Of a stretch of 9,561 nt of DNA, positions 1-7,240 are shown piece after piece. The translations under genes and the position numbers were made by a program. Numbering within the stretch: position 1 is the first letter of the stretch; each line of letters opens with the position of its first letter. Source of the DNA: Phycisphaerae bacterium (GTDB taxonomy: Bacteria; Planctomycetota; Phycisphaerae; Phycisphaerales; SM1A02); NCBI GenBank assembly GCA_030432455.1, contig JAUIHC010000088.1, positions 1 to 9,561 of the forward strand. The letters are read 5' to 3'. The notes under the pieces are model-generated. The model had not been told where the DNA came from and ran no database searches. It saw nothing but the letters and a program-made list of their open reading frames with translations.

Positions 1-1693
1 AGGTGGCGGTCATGCTGTCGCCGCCGAAGTCGTAGACATCGTCGCCCTCGACCTCGACCATGAGGCCGACCGCCTTGGGCTTGCGGCCGGTGCCCAGGGC
101 ATGGCCGCGGGCGCGATAGCGGTCGTCGCCCTCGAAGTCCACGAAGACGCCGTGGCCGCGATCGCCGCCGCACCCGAGGATCGAGTTGTCGCCGCGATAG
201 CGGTCGTCGCCGCGCTGGTCGAGGAAGACCGCGGCACCGAGGTGGATCGACGCCCCGAACGAGTCGGTGACGCCGTGATAGTCGTCGTCCCCGTCGCCCT
301 CCACCACGACGCCCGCCGCCAGGCAGTAGGCGCCGCCGAGGCCGGCCCCGATGCCCTCGTACGAGTCGTCACCCGAGGCGTCGTCGAGCAGTCCGAGTCC
401 GCCGTAGAAGCTCGGGCGTTCGGTCCACGGCCAGTCGCGGAGGCCGATCCCGCTGCCGAGCCCCATGCCGTAGTCGAGCGTGTAGCCGTCGCTCCGCGGA
501 CGGCCGCACCGGTAGTGATCGTCGCCCCCCCGGTCGAGCAGCACGCCGACGCCGCCGGTCGTGCCCAGGCCCCCGGACATGCCCGCGCCGGCATGATCGT
601 CGTCACCCGCATCATCGCGGAGCACCGCGGTACCGAACGCCGCGGCCGCCTGGATGAAGTGGCGACCGAGGCGTCGATCGTCGCCGCTCGCATCGAACAG
701 CAGTCCCTCGCCGATGAAGGCCGCCGCCTGCGCGATGTCCTCGGCCCGGTACAGATCGTCGCCGTCGAGATCGGCGAGGGCACCGACGCCGAGCCAGCCC
801 GCCCCCTGCACGCCGGTCGTGCCTTCGTAGCAGTCGTCGCCCGCGAGATCGATCGCCAGCGCCGCCGACCGCACGCCCCGCGTGCCGCCCGCGTTGTTGG
901 TCCACCAGTCATCACCCCCGAGGTCGATGACGACGTCGTGATCCTCGGCGTGCAGATGGTCGCTCCCGTCGGCGACGAGCAGGGTCAGGCCGGTCGCCGG
1001 ATCGACGAACTCGAAGGTCCCGAAGCGCGGCGTCCTCCCGGTCGTTCCGCCGAGCGTCCGCCAGTCGTCGATCGCGACCGCGAGGTGCCGCTGCGCCTCC
1101 GCGAGCCGACGGCGATCGACCTCCGCCGCGGTCCGGAAGAGCCGCAGGTGATCGGTGGTGTCGCAGGTCAGGAATCGATAGTTCGCACGATCCTCGTCGG
1201 CGAAGAACCAGCGGCCGGGGTTCGATCGGATCCACGCCCGCTCCGAGTCGGGCACCACCGAGAGCGCCTCGCCCGCGAGCCGTCGAGCGGCGAGGAACCT
1301 CGCCCAGGTCCGCTCGATCACCGCGACGATCGCCGCATCTCCGATGGTCTCCTGAAGCCCCGGAATCCCGATCGATTCGACCTCGCCAGCGCGACGCGGC
1401 AGGCTCGCGAGCCGATGCACCGCGTCCGTCGTCTCCGCGACCGAACCGGCGGAACGCAGCGAGGCGGACGCCTCCTCCGCGAACCGCGGGGACCACAGCA
1501 CGTCGCCGAGCATCGCATCGACCACCGGGAGACGACCGAGCGGGTGGTAGTACTGCTCGGCGTACCGCGGAAGCTCATGATCCTCGACCGCAAGATCGGC
1601 GAGCGCCGGGGGCAGCGACTGGGCGACACCGACCCGGACGATCGCCAGGACGACCGAGCCGAGGGTTCCGATCTGCAGATGAGGGTCGTTCAT
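1..1693 (-). CDS. Secreted GDD-repeat protein, 3' end beyond the window
   Basis: The frame is open from the ATG at 1693 to the left edge (564 codons, no stop), so the C-terminus is missing. Residues 11-25 are a hydrophobic stretch ending Gly-Val-Ala-Gln, a plausible but weak signal peptide because an Arg interrupts it. Residues about 30-250 form a mixed helical region without a family I recognise. From residue 253 there are eleven repeats centred on Gly-Asp-Asp, beginning at residues 260, 285, 311, 337, 363, 390, 441, 468, 495, 522 and 550. The period is 25-28 residues, with one double-length step. The repeat pattern is hydrophobic-hydrophobic-Asp-x-x-Gly-Asp-Asp-x-Tyr, then a Gly-rich stretch. 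The acidic pairs suggest metal binding and a beta-solenoid fold, which is inference. An in-frame ATG at 1714 would add MAVIFLE to the N-terminus; neither start has a good ribosome binding site. The gene follows the adenylating enzyme in the same direction and may be its operon's last gene. It is a paralogue of the 7352-9547 gene. No function is assigned. Confidence 0.85.
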   Translation of the reverse strand, partial: MNDPHLQIGTLGSVVLAIVRVGVAQSLPPALADLAVEDHELPRYAEQYYHPLGRLPVVDAMLGDVLWSPRFAEEASASLRSAGSVAETTDAVHRLASLPRRAGEVESIGIPGLQETIGDAAIVAVIERTWARFLAARRLAGEALSVVPDSERAWIRSNPGRWFFADEDRANYRFLTCDTTDHLRLFRTAAEVDRRRLAEAQRHLAVAIDDWRTLGGTTGRTPRFGTFEFVDPATGLTLLVADGSDHLHAEDHDVVIDLGGDDWWTNNAGGTRGVRSAALAIDLAGDDCYEGTTGVQGAGWLGVGALADLDGDDLYRAEDIAQAAAFIGEGLLFDASGDDRRLGRHFIQAAAAFGTAVLRDDAGDDDHAGAGMSGGLGTTGGVGVLLDRGGDDHYRCGRPRSDGYTLDYGMGLGSGIGLRDWPWTERPSFYGGLGLLDDASGDDSYEGIGAGLGGAYCLAAGVVVEGDGDDDYHGVTDSFGASIHLGAAVFLDQRGDDRYRGDNSILGCGGDRGHGVFVDFEGDDRYRARGHALGTGRKPKAVGLMVEVEGDDVYDFGGDSMTAT

Positions 1694-1710
1694 TTCCAGA
1701 AAGATTACCG

Positions 1711-1774
1711 CCATGGCGCCATGCCGCCATGACCCCATGCCGCCATGACCCGATGACGCGATGACGCGATGACG
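1711..1774 (-). repeat. Eight-copy imperfect octamer tandem repeat
   Basis: Read on the minus strand there are eight adjacent 8-base units: CGTCATCG three times, then GGTCATGG, CGGCATGG, GGTCATGG, CGGCATGG and CGCCATGG. All share the core G/C-G-x-CAT-G/C-G. The array fills almost the whole gap between the stop of the adenylating enzyme (1790) and the left GDD-repeat gene. Its last unit contains the alternative start codon at 1714. The three identical units lie at one end and the more varied units at the other, as expected for local slippage followed by drift. It could affect spacing or messenger structure upstream of the GDD-repeat gene, but nothing in the sequence proves a function. Confidence 0.85.
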
Positions 1775-1789
1775 CCACGAACCGAGGGA

Positions 1790-3310
1790 TCAGTCCGAGG
1801 CCGTCGCCGCCCGAAGCGCGGGATAGTCGATCTTGCCGGTCGAGGTCCGGGGGAGTGCCGTCATGACATGGAAACGATCGGGGGCCATGTACGGCGGCAA
1901 CGCCCGGCCGCAGTGTCCGCGAAGCCGGATGATCGAGAGCGTCTCGCCCGCGACCGCCGCCACCGCGGCGTGGATCACCGTCGCCCCCTCGACGACCTCC
2001 GACCAGACCGCCGCCTCCGCGATCTCCGGAGCTCGCCCGAGACCCGCCTCGATCTCGCCGAGCTCGATGCGGTAGCCGTGACGCTTCACCATGCGGTCGC
2101 GGCGGCCGTGGAAGACGATGTCGCCCGCGTCGTCCATGGAACCGAGGTCGCCGGTGTCGTACCAGGCCGCCCCGTCGGGATCGTCCGGCAACCGCACGAA
2201 CGCCTCGATCTCCTCGGGTCGCCGCCCCCAGTACGTCCGCATCACCGGACCGCCCCGGCACAGGATGCGGCCGGTCGTTCCCGGCGACACCTCGGCTCCC
2301 TCGTCGTCCACCAGCCGGATCTCGCAGTGATCGCACGCGGGGCCGATCGGGAAGGGCTCGGTGCGGGTCTCCTCGATCGCCGCGGGAAGACGGTACGCGG
2401 TGCAGACATTCGTCTCGGTCGGCCCGTAGAGATTCCAGAACTCCGGCTCGGGCCACGCGCTCCGCAACGCCCGCAGACCGGGAAGCGGGAACACCTCGCC
2501 CGCGAAACAGACGATGCGGAGCGTGTCGTGCGGCTGCTCGTCGAGTCGTCCGTGCGTCGCCATGAGCGACAGGATCGACGGCACCGAGTACCAGATCGTG
2601 ATGCCCCGCTCGGCGATGACGCCGGGGAGCCCGCGGGGATCCTTCGCGAGCGCCTCGTCGATGAGCACGACGCTCCCGCCCGAGGCGAGCGGCATCCAGA
2701 GATCGAGGATCGAGAGATCGAAATGGAACGGCGCATGGCTCGAACAACGATCCTCGGGACCGCACCGAAGCGTCCGCACGCACCAGTCGATGAAGCTCGT
2801 CGCGTGTCGATGCTCGAGGCACACGCCCTTGGGTCGCCCCGTGGACCCCGAGGTGTAGAGGATGTACGCCAGATCGTCGGGCGCGGGCGCCACGAGCGCG
2901 GGCCCACCCTCGACCACCTCGGGCGGTTCGACGATCCGGACCGCACCGGGAACACCATCGATCGAGCCTGCGGTGCGGTCGTCGAGCAGAATCGCCCGGA
3001 CGCCGCCGTCCTCGAAGATCGTCCGATTCCGCTCGGGCGGCGACGCGGGATCGACCGGCACATAGGCCGCTCCGCATCGCATGATGCCGAGCAGGCCGGC
3101 GACGGTGTCGGCGGCCTTCCAGCGACAGACCCCGACGCGATCGCCGCGGCGCACCCCCGCCGCGTGCAGGGCGGCCGCGAACCGCTCGGCCCGAGCATCC
3201 AGCATCGCGTAGGTGGCAACCTCGCCGTCGGGTCCGACGACCGCGGGTCGATCGGGGTGGCGTCGGATCGACGCATCGACGAGTTCGCAGATCGTCGGCG
3301 TGACGGTCAT
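1790..3310 (-). CDS. Free-standing amino-acid adenylating enzyme, probably for proline
   Basis: This 506-residue ANL-superfamily enzyme would activate an amino acid with ATP and load it on the carrier protein encoded just upstream. The core motifs are clear: the P-loop YTSGSTGRPKG (152-162), FHFDLS (195-200), NLYGPTET (293-300), YDTGDLG (384-390), the hinge GRRDRMVKRHGYRIELGEIE (402-421), and RTSTGKID (488-495) with catalytic Lys493. Length is normal for a complete single adenylation domain. Hand alignment to the GrsA phenylalanine domain gives pocket residues D198, L199, L202, Y241, C268, A270, L294, V302, C303 and K493. I recall DLLYLALVCK for PltF/RedM/CloN4-type prolyl-AMP ligases, so nine of ten agree. 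Ala270 falls where DltA has its D-alanine-selecting Cys in FCGE, which argues against D-alanine. The start lies 7 bases after the carrier stop with no strong ribosome binding site, so coupled translation is likely. The adenylating fold is certain; proline specificity is inferred. Confidence 0.93.
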   Translation of the reverse strand: MTVTPTICELVDASIRRHPDRPAVVGPDGEVATYAMLDARAERFAAALHAAGVRRGDRVGVCRWKAADTVAGLLGIMRCGAAYVPVDPASPPERNRTIFEDGGVRAILLDDRTAGSIDGVPGAVRIVEPPEVVEGGPALVAPAPDDLAYILYTSGSTGRPKGVCLEHRHATSFIDWCVRTLRCGPEDRCSSHAPFHFDLSILDLWMPLASGGSVVLIDEALAKDPRGLPGVIAERGITIWYSVPSILSLMATHGRLDEQPHDTLRIVCFAGEVFPLPGLRALRSAWPEPEFWNLYGPTETNVCTAYRLPAAIEETRTEPFPIGPACDHCEIRLVDDEGAEVSPGTTGRILCRGGPVMRTYWGRRPEEIEAFVRLPDDPDGAAWYDTGDLGSMDDAGDIVFHGRRDRMVKRHGYRIELGEIEAGLGRAPEIAEAAVWSEVVEGATVIHAAVAAVAGETLSIIRLRGHCGRALPPYMAPDRFHVMTALPRTSTGKIDYPALRAATASD

Positions 3311-3317
3311 CGCCCGA

Positions 3318-3572
3318 TCATCCGAGCTTCGAGGCGACGAACGCGACGATCGCGTTCACGGTGTCGGTGTTCTCGACGCCGGTCTCGTGGGCATCCACCC
3401 GGATGCCGAAACGATCCTCCAGGAAGCTGGTCAGGCGGATCACGCCCATCGAGTCGATGATCCCGCTGGTGCGAAGCGGAAGGTCGTCGGTCAGGTTCGC
3501 GGGATCCTCGCCGACGAGGGCGTCCTCGAGGATGAACACCCGAACGGCGTCGCGGATCTCTTCAGCGGTCAT
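3318..3572 (-). CDS. Peptidyl/acyl carrier protein
   Basis: This 84-residue single carrier domain has the phosphopantetheine site GIIDSMGVIRL (37-47), with Ser41 as the attachment residue. The flanking TDDLPLRTSG and FLEDRFGIRV are typical of small stand-alone carriers that partner free adenylating enzymes, such as PltL, RedO or CloN5, and also of DltC-like proteins. I chose the ATG at 3572 over one at 3617 because GGAG (3582-3585) sits 9 bases upstream of it and the protein then has the usual carrier length. The start overlaps the end of the SGNH-protein gene by 11 bases. It would hold the aminoacyl group as a thioester for the ligase, then for the dehydrogenase and the MBOAT enzyme. A phosphopantetheinyl transferase is needed and is not in the window. 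Confidence 0.95.
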   Translation of the reverse strand: MTAEEIRDAVRVFILEDALVGEDPANLTDDLPLRTSGIIDSMGVIRLTSFLEDRFGIRVDAHETGVENTDTVNAIVAFVASKLG

Positions 3573-4758
3573 CGGAAGCGTCTCCAGAGGGCTCGGGAAC
3601 CGAGCCGGGTTGCGCACGATCGGCGCCGAGCACGAGATCGGCGAGATCGGGGTGTCGGGCCCACTGCGCGAGCCAGTCGTCGGCGAGCAGACGATGGCCC
3701 TCGACGGTCGGATGCCGGTCCCACGGTCGCAGCCAGAGCGACTCGGGATCCGGGTGCCCGTCGAAGGCGCCGAGCAGCGAGAGCATGGGCAGTCCGGCGA
3801 GATCGACGATCGATCGGACGGAGGCCAGTCGCTCGCCCACCCGCTCGGCGACCGCGGCCTGCGAGACCGCGAGCAGCATCACGGGCGTGCCGGTCGCGGC
3901 CTGCCAGTCGGCGACCTCCCGCAGGCCCCAGGCGAGCAGGTCGTCGCGGAACGGCTCGAGCTTCACGGTCATCGCCGCCACCGAGTCGGACCCGGCGTCG
4001 ATTCCGGCCCGGGCGACGAGATCGCGCAGACCGTCGTACCGAAGATCGCGATCCTCCTCGAGAAGCCAGACGAGATGTCGCGACCAGTTCGGGTTGAGGG
4101 CGAGGTCGTTGATCACGAGCACCACCGCATCGGGCTGGAACGCACCGACGCGGTCGAGCACGACATCGACGAGCTGATCGAAGCGATACCCCGCGACCCC
4201 GAAGTTCAGGATCTCGATCTCTCCGCGGTCGCCGAGGGCTCCGGCGACGACCGCGTCCTCGACGAGATTCTCGAAGGTCGCCGCGACCGGGACGCCGCTG
4301 CCCATCAGGATCGAACTCCCGACCACCGCGACGCGGCGGACTCCCGGCCGCGGGTCGAGCGTCGTCGGCCGATCGCGAAGTCCCAGATCGTTGACCCCGA
4401 GCGGCGCCCCCTTGTACGACCCGTCGGCGTCCGGCTTCAGACGAAACCGCTGGAACGGTTCGTCCCAGAGCACGCCTTCGGTCTCGTGGAGCTTGAGCCA
4501 GTCGGGGGGCACCGGATCCGAGGCGCCCGCCGTCCACGATGCGGCTCCGAGATCACGACCGGCGTCGAGGAGATCCTCGTAGTAGCCCGCGGTCCGGCGA
4601 TCCTCGGCCCGCGCCCGCGCGACCTCGCCGCGGGCCGCGTTCCACACGAAGTCGGCGCCCGCCGGACCGAGGACGGCCGCGGCGACAAGCAGACCGCCGA
4701 GCGTGGCGAGCGTCCACGCCATCGACGCCCGCACCGACTCGCCGCCGAGCCGACTCAC
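3562..4758 (-). CDS. Membrane-anchored SGNH-fold protein (AlgX/DltD-like role)
   Basis: This 398-residue protein starts at a GTG that overlaps the MBOAT stop as GTGA; AGGTGG lies just upstream (4762-4767). An ATG at 4722 is the alternative start. Residues 13-32 form one hydrophobic segment, likely a membrane anchor with the rest outside the cytoplasm. SGNH blocks are visible: VAVVGSSI with candidate nucleophile Ser149 (143-150), NFGVAGY (185-191), VINDLALN with Asn217 (215-222), and DRHPTVEGH with Asp347 and His349 (347-355). The usual GDS is GSS here. Such proteins commonly sit beside MBOAT genes and act on the acyl group or acceptor after membrane passage, as DltD or AlgX/AlgJ do. Here it probably helps transfer the acyl group to a glycan or other acceptor, but hydrolase (editing) activity is also possible. 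The sequence does not identify the acceptor. Confidence 0.88.
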   Translation of the reverse strand: MSRLGGESVRASMAWTLATLGGLLVAAAVLGPAGADFVWNAARGEVARARAEDRRTAGYYEDLLDAGRDLGAASWTAGASDPVPPDWLKLHETEGVLWDEPFQRFRLKPDADGSYKGAPLGVNDLGLRDRPTTLDPRPGVRRVAVVGSSILMGSGVPVAATFENLVEDAVVAGALGDRGEIEILNFGVAGYRFDQLVDVVLDRVGAFQPDAVVLVINDLALNPNWSRHLVWLLEEDRDLRYDGLRDLVARAGIDAGSDSVAAMTVKLEPFRDDLLAWGLREVADWQAATGTPVMLLAVSQAAVAERVGERLASVRSIVDLAGLPMLSLLGAFDGHPDPESLWLRPWDRHPTVEGHRLLADDWLAQWARHPDLADLVLGADRAQPGSVPEPSGDASDDR

Positions 4759-6029
4759 GAGCCACCTCGCAGCATCACCAGATCGAACCACGCGGGCAGA
4801 CTGGAACTGTGCCACAGCGACCAGAGCAGGACGATGAGGCCGAAGGTCCGAAGCACCGCGAACGCGTGCCCCACCCGGGTGCGCTCGGGCGGGCGGCCGC
4901 GGCGTCGGGTCTCCTCGACCGTCGCCCGAACCATGAGGATGCCGAGGATCGTCCAGAAGAGCGTGTCCGGCCAGGTGAGCAGCGGCGTGCCGAGCAGCCA
5001 GTACCACTGCCAGGAATGGAGGATCCAGGTGGCGACGAAGGCGACGGTGGTGGCGATCGCGGCGGCGCGGAGTTCGCCGCTGCGGCGAAGTCGGAAGAAC
5101 ACCGGCAGATAGAAGAGCTTCAGGATGAAGTCCTTCCAGTAGATGTTGATCCGCCGCCAGAAGTCCGCCACGCTCGAGGCGAGCAGGTACCGCCGGTGCG
5201 TCTCCGGCAGGTCGAACCCGAAGAGATGCAGCATGCCCACCGCGATGTGGAACTGCCCGGAGACCCGCAGATAGAGGAGGTAGGTCATGACCATCCACGC
5301 CGCGACGGTGGCGACGGTCGTGGCGCCCGCGACGTCGGGTCGGTAGGCGTCCACGAGTCGGTAGAGCACCAGCTGCAGGGCGCCGCGGGCGATCCAGCGG
5401 ATGCCGGTCTGTGCGGTGTCGGCGAGGGGACGCCGATCGCGGCACACGAGGAAGGTCGCGTGGTCCACCACGGGGAACAGCAGGAAGTACGCGTTGGGAA
5501 GCAGCAGGAAGTACGCGACGAAGTCGAGGAGCCGCGGAGGCGTCTTCGCGTGCCGGACATCGTAGAGGTACACGATCAGCCGGAACATGAAGATCGACCC
5601 GAGCACCGGCCAGAAGGCGGCGGGCACGCCGGGAACGCCCGTCGTCCGGCCCACCGACATCGCCAGCCCGACCAGCACGATCGCCGCGATCCGTGGCCAC
5701 CAGCCGACGGGAAGCCGGACCAGCCCGAAGAAGACCAGCCCCGCCGAGAGCAGGAGCGTCGCGACCACCGGCCCGAGCAGGACCGCGTACCCCACGACTC
5801 CGAAGATCGCGAAGAACGGATATCGCCAGGCCGCGGGAAGCCAGTAGTGGACGGCGAAGCCCGCGACGCACAGCAGGGCCAGCCGCTGGAACAGCGGCGC
5901 TTCGAGTTCGTAGACGCGGAAGACCGCGAGGATGGCGACCAGCTGCACCGCGAGCCCGAGGAAGCGGCGCACTCGGGAGGCGTCGCGGCCGGCCTCGCCG
6001 CCGAGGGCGGCTGCCGCGATCGCGGTCAT
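4755..6029 (-). CDS. MBOAT-family membrane O-acyltransferase (DltB-like role)
   Basis: This 424-residue polytopic membrane protein has many hydrophobic segments, for example about 22-38, 50-64, 71-105, 112-125, 168-187, 240-256, 323-337 and 390-408. The MBOAT signature is SVADFWRRINIYWKDFILK (286-304), followed by ILHSWQW with the presumed catalytic His338. Known members move acyl groups from a carrier (DltB from DltC) or CoA to hydroxyls of extracytoplasmic polymers, sugars, lipids or proteins. The carrier, ligase and SGNH genes alongside point to a carrier-protein donor. The ATG overlaps the dehydrogenase stop as ATGA, and GGGAG (6037-6041) lies 7 bases upstream, so the start is secure. Its stop overlaps the next start as GTGA. 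Family assignment is firm; donor and acceptor are inferred. Confidence 0.94.
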   Translation of the reverse strand: MTAIAAAALGGEAGRDASRVRRFLGLAVQLVAILAVFRVYELEAPLFQRLALLCVAGFAVHYWLPAAWRYPFFAIFGVVGYAVLLGPVVATLLLSAGLVFFGLVRLPVGWWPRIAAIVLVGLAMSVGRTTGVPGVPAAFWPVLGSIFMFRLIVYLYDVRHAKTPPRLLDFVAYFLLLPNAYFLLFPVVDHATFLVCRDRRPLADTAQTGIRWIARGALQLVLYRLVDAYRPDVAGATTVATVAAWMVMTYLLYLRVSGQFHIAVGMLHLFGFDLPETHRRYLLASSVADFWRRINIYWKDFILKLFYLPVFFRLRRSGELRAAAIATTVAFVATWILHSWQWYWLLGTPLLTWPDTLFWTILGILMVRATVEETRRRGRPPERTRVGHAFAVLRTFGLIVLLWSLWHSSSLPAWFDLVMLRGGS

Positions 6030-7240
6030 GCCTCGGCTCCCGGACCTCCGGACGCCGAGTCCCCGGCGGCGGCGCGTCGCGTCGGCAGCGACGACGGCAG
6101 TCCGAGCAGCCGCGCGATCATGACCCGCTGCATCTCGTTGGTGCCCGAGTAGATCCGGGCCCCGAGTGCATCCCGCAGGTCACGCTCGACCACGCCCTCC
6201 CGCAGATAGCCGCGACTTCCCATGACCTGCACCGCGTCGAGCGACGACTGCACCGCCGCTTCGCTCACATGCAGTTTCGCGACCGCCGCCTCGAGCATCG
6301 CCTGCCGCCCAGCATCCTTGAGTTCGCCGATGCGACGGACCAGCGGACGCGAGGTGTCGAGCCGCAGCTTCATGTCCACGATGCGGTTGGCGACCGACTG
6401 GAACGAGCCGATGGGTCTGCCGAACTGCGTGCGTCGCCTGACGAAGGCGATCGCCTCCTGCAGCTGCCGCTCCATCCGCCCGACGTGCATCGCGAGGATC
6501 GCCCCCCGCTCCCACTCCATCGAACACTGGAAGCACGCGGCCCCGTCGCCCTCGCGACCGAGCAGGGCCTCCGCGTCCACCCGGCAGCGCTCGAGCCGCA
6601 GCCCCCCGCTCGGTGCCGAGCGCAGCCCCGCCTTGTCGAGCGGGTCGGTGACCACGAGCCCCGGGGCGTCCTTCGGCACGATGAATGCGGCGACCCCGAG
6701 CTCGCCCTTCGACGGATCGGTGGTGGCGTAGACGACGAAGACATCGGCGACCGGTCCGTTGGCGACGAAGCTCTTGACGCCGTCGAGGATCCAGCCGTCA
6801 CCGTCGCGGCGGGCGGTGGTGCGGAGTCCGAAGATGTCGCTGCCCGCCTCGGGCTCGGTCGCCCCGTGGCCCGCGATCAGCGATCCGTCGAGGAGCCCGG
6901 GAAGCCATGTCGCCCGCTGCGCCTCGGTCCCGAAGCGTTCGATCGGAATGACGCCCGCCCAGAGATGTGCATTGATCGCGAAGAGCAGGCCGAGGTCGTC
7001 GCAGTGCCGGCCGAGCGTCTCCATCGCGACGATCGTCGCGAGAAGCCCCAGCCCGCGGCCGCCGACCCCGGTGGCGACCGGAAGTCGCAGCACACCCGCC
7101 TCGGCCGCGGCCCGCCACCCCTCCGCCCAGAAGACCGCGTCCCGGTCCCGTTCGATCGCCGATCCCGCGAGCGGACCGGTCGCCAGCGTCCGCATCTCGG
7201 ACTGCAGGGCGCGGATGTCTTCGGGAAGGTCGTGGTTCAT
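6026..7240 (-). CDS. Acyl-CoA-dehydrogenase-fold flavoenzyme, probably prolyl-carrier-protein dehydrogenase
   Basis: This 404-residue protein has the full acyl-CoA dehydrogenase layout: an N-terminal helical domain, ATEPEAGSD (127-135) in the flavin/substrate region, a middle beta domain, RTQFGRPIGSFQSVANRI (270-287), and a C-terminal YSGTNEMQ (364-371). The MCAD-type catalytic Glu in YEGT is replaced by Ser365. Glu244 in WERG sits where isovaleryl-CoA dehydrogenase and the PigA/PltE/RedW prolyl-thioester dehydrogenases carry their base. Several stretches resemble my memory of PigA: the AHL..GVIP..RFG region (91-104), GPVADVF (162-168) and FQSV.NRI.DMKLRL (280-294). Such enzymes oxidise prolyl-S-carrier to pyrrolyl-2-carboxyl-S-carrier with FAD. 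Adjacent ligase and carrier genes fit this role. The 7240 ATG has AGGAG 15 bases away, so the GTG at 7241-7243 or the ATG at 7264 may be used instead. An ordinary acyl-CoA substrate remains possible. Confidence 0.9.
   Translation of the reverse strand: MNHDLPEDIRALQSEMRTLATGPLAGSAIERDRDAVFWAEGWRAAAEAGVLRLPVATGVGGRGLGLLATIVAMETLGRHCDDLGLLFAINAHLWAGVIPIERFGTEAQRATWLPGLLDGSLIAGHGATEPEAGSDIFGLRTTARRDGDGWILDGVKSFVANGPVADVFVVYATTDPSKGELGVAAFIVPKDAPGLVVTDPLDKAGLRSAPSGGLRLERCRVDAEALLGREGDGAACFQCSMEWERGAILAMHVGRMERQLQEAIAFVRRRTQFGRPIGSFQSVANRIVDMKLRLDTSRPLVRRIGELKDAGRQAMLEAAVAKLHVSEAAVQSSLDAVQVMGSRGYLREGVVERDLRDALGARIYSGTNEMQRVMIARLLGLPSSLPTRRAAAGDSASGGPGAEA

Noticed and set aside
101..1732. 543-codon plus-strand frame opposite the left GDD-repeat gene
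   Set aside because: Its repetitive Val/Ala/Glu/Asp composition is the mirror of the GDD repeats on the other strand. The minus-strand frame has regular motifs and homology to the right paralogue.
1575..3077. 500-codon minus-strand frame overlapping the adenylating enzyme and octamer array
   Set aside because: It is out of frame with all adenylation motifs and is rich in Arg and Gly; it is a shadow of the 1790-3310 gene.
1790..4758. A standard D-alanylation (dlt) operon
   Set aside because: The set of parts is alike, but the ligase pocket is unlike DltA, a dehydrogenase is fused into the operon, and the SGNH protein shows clear SGNH blocks rather than obvious DltD similarity. D-alanine is not fully excluded.
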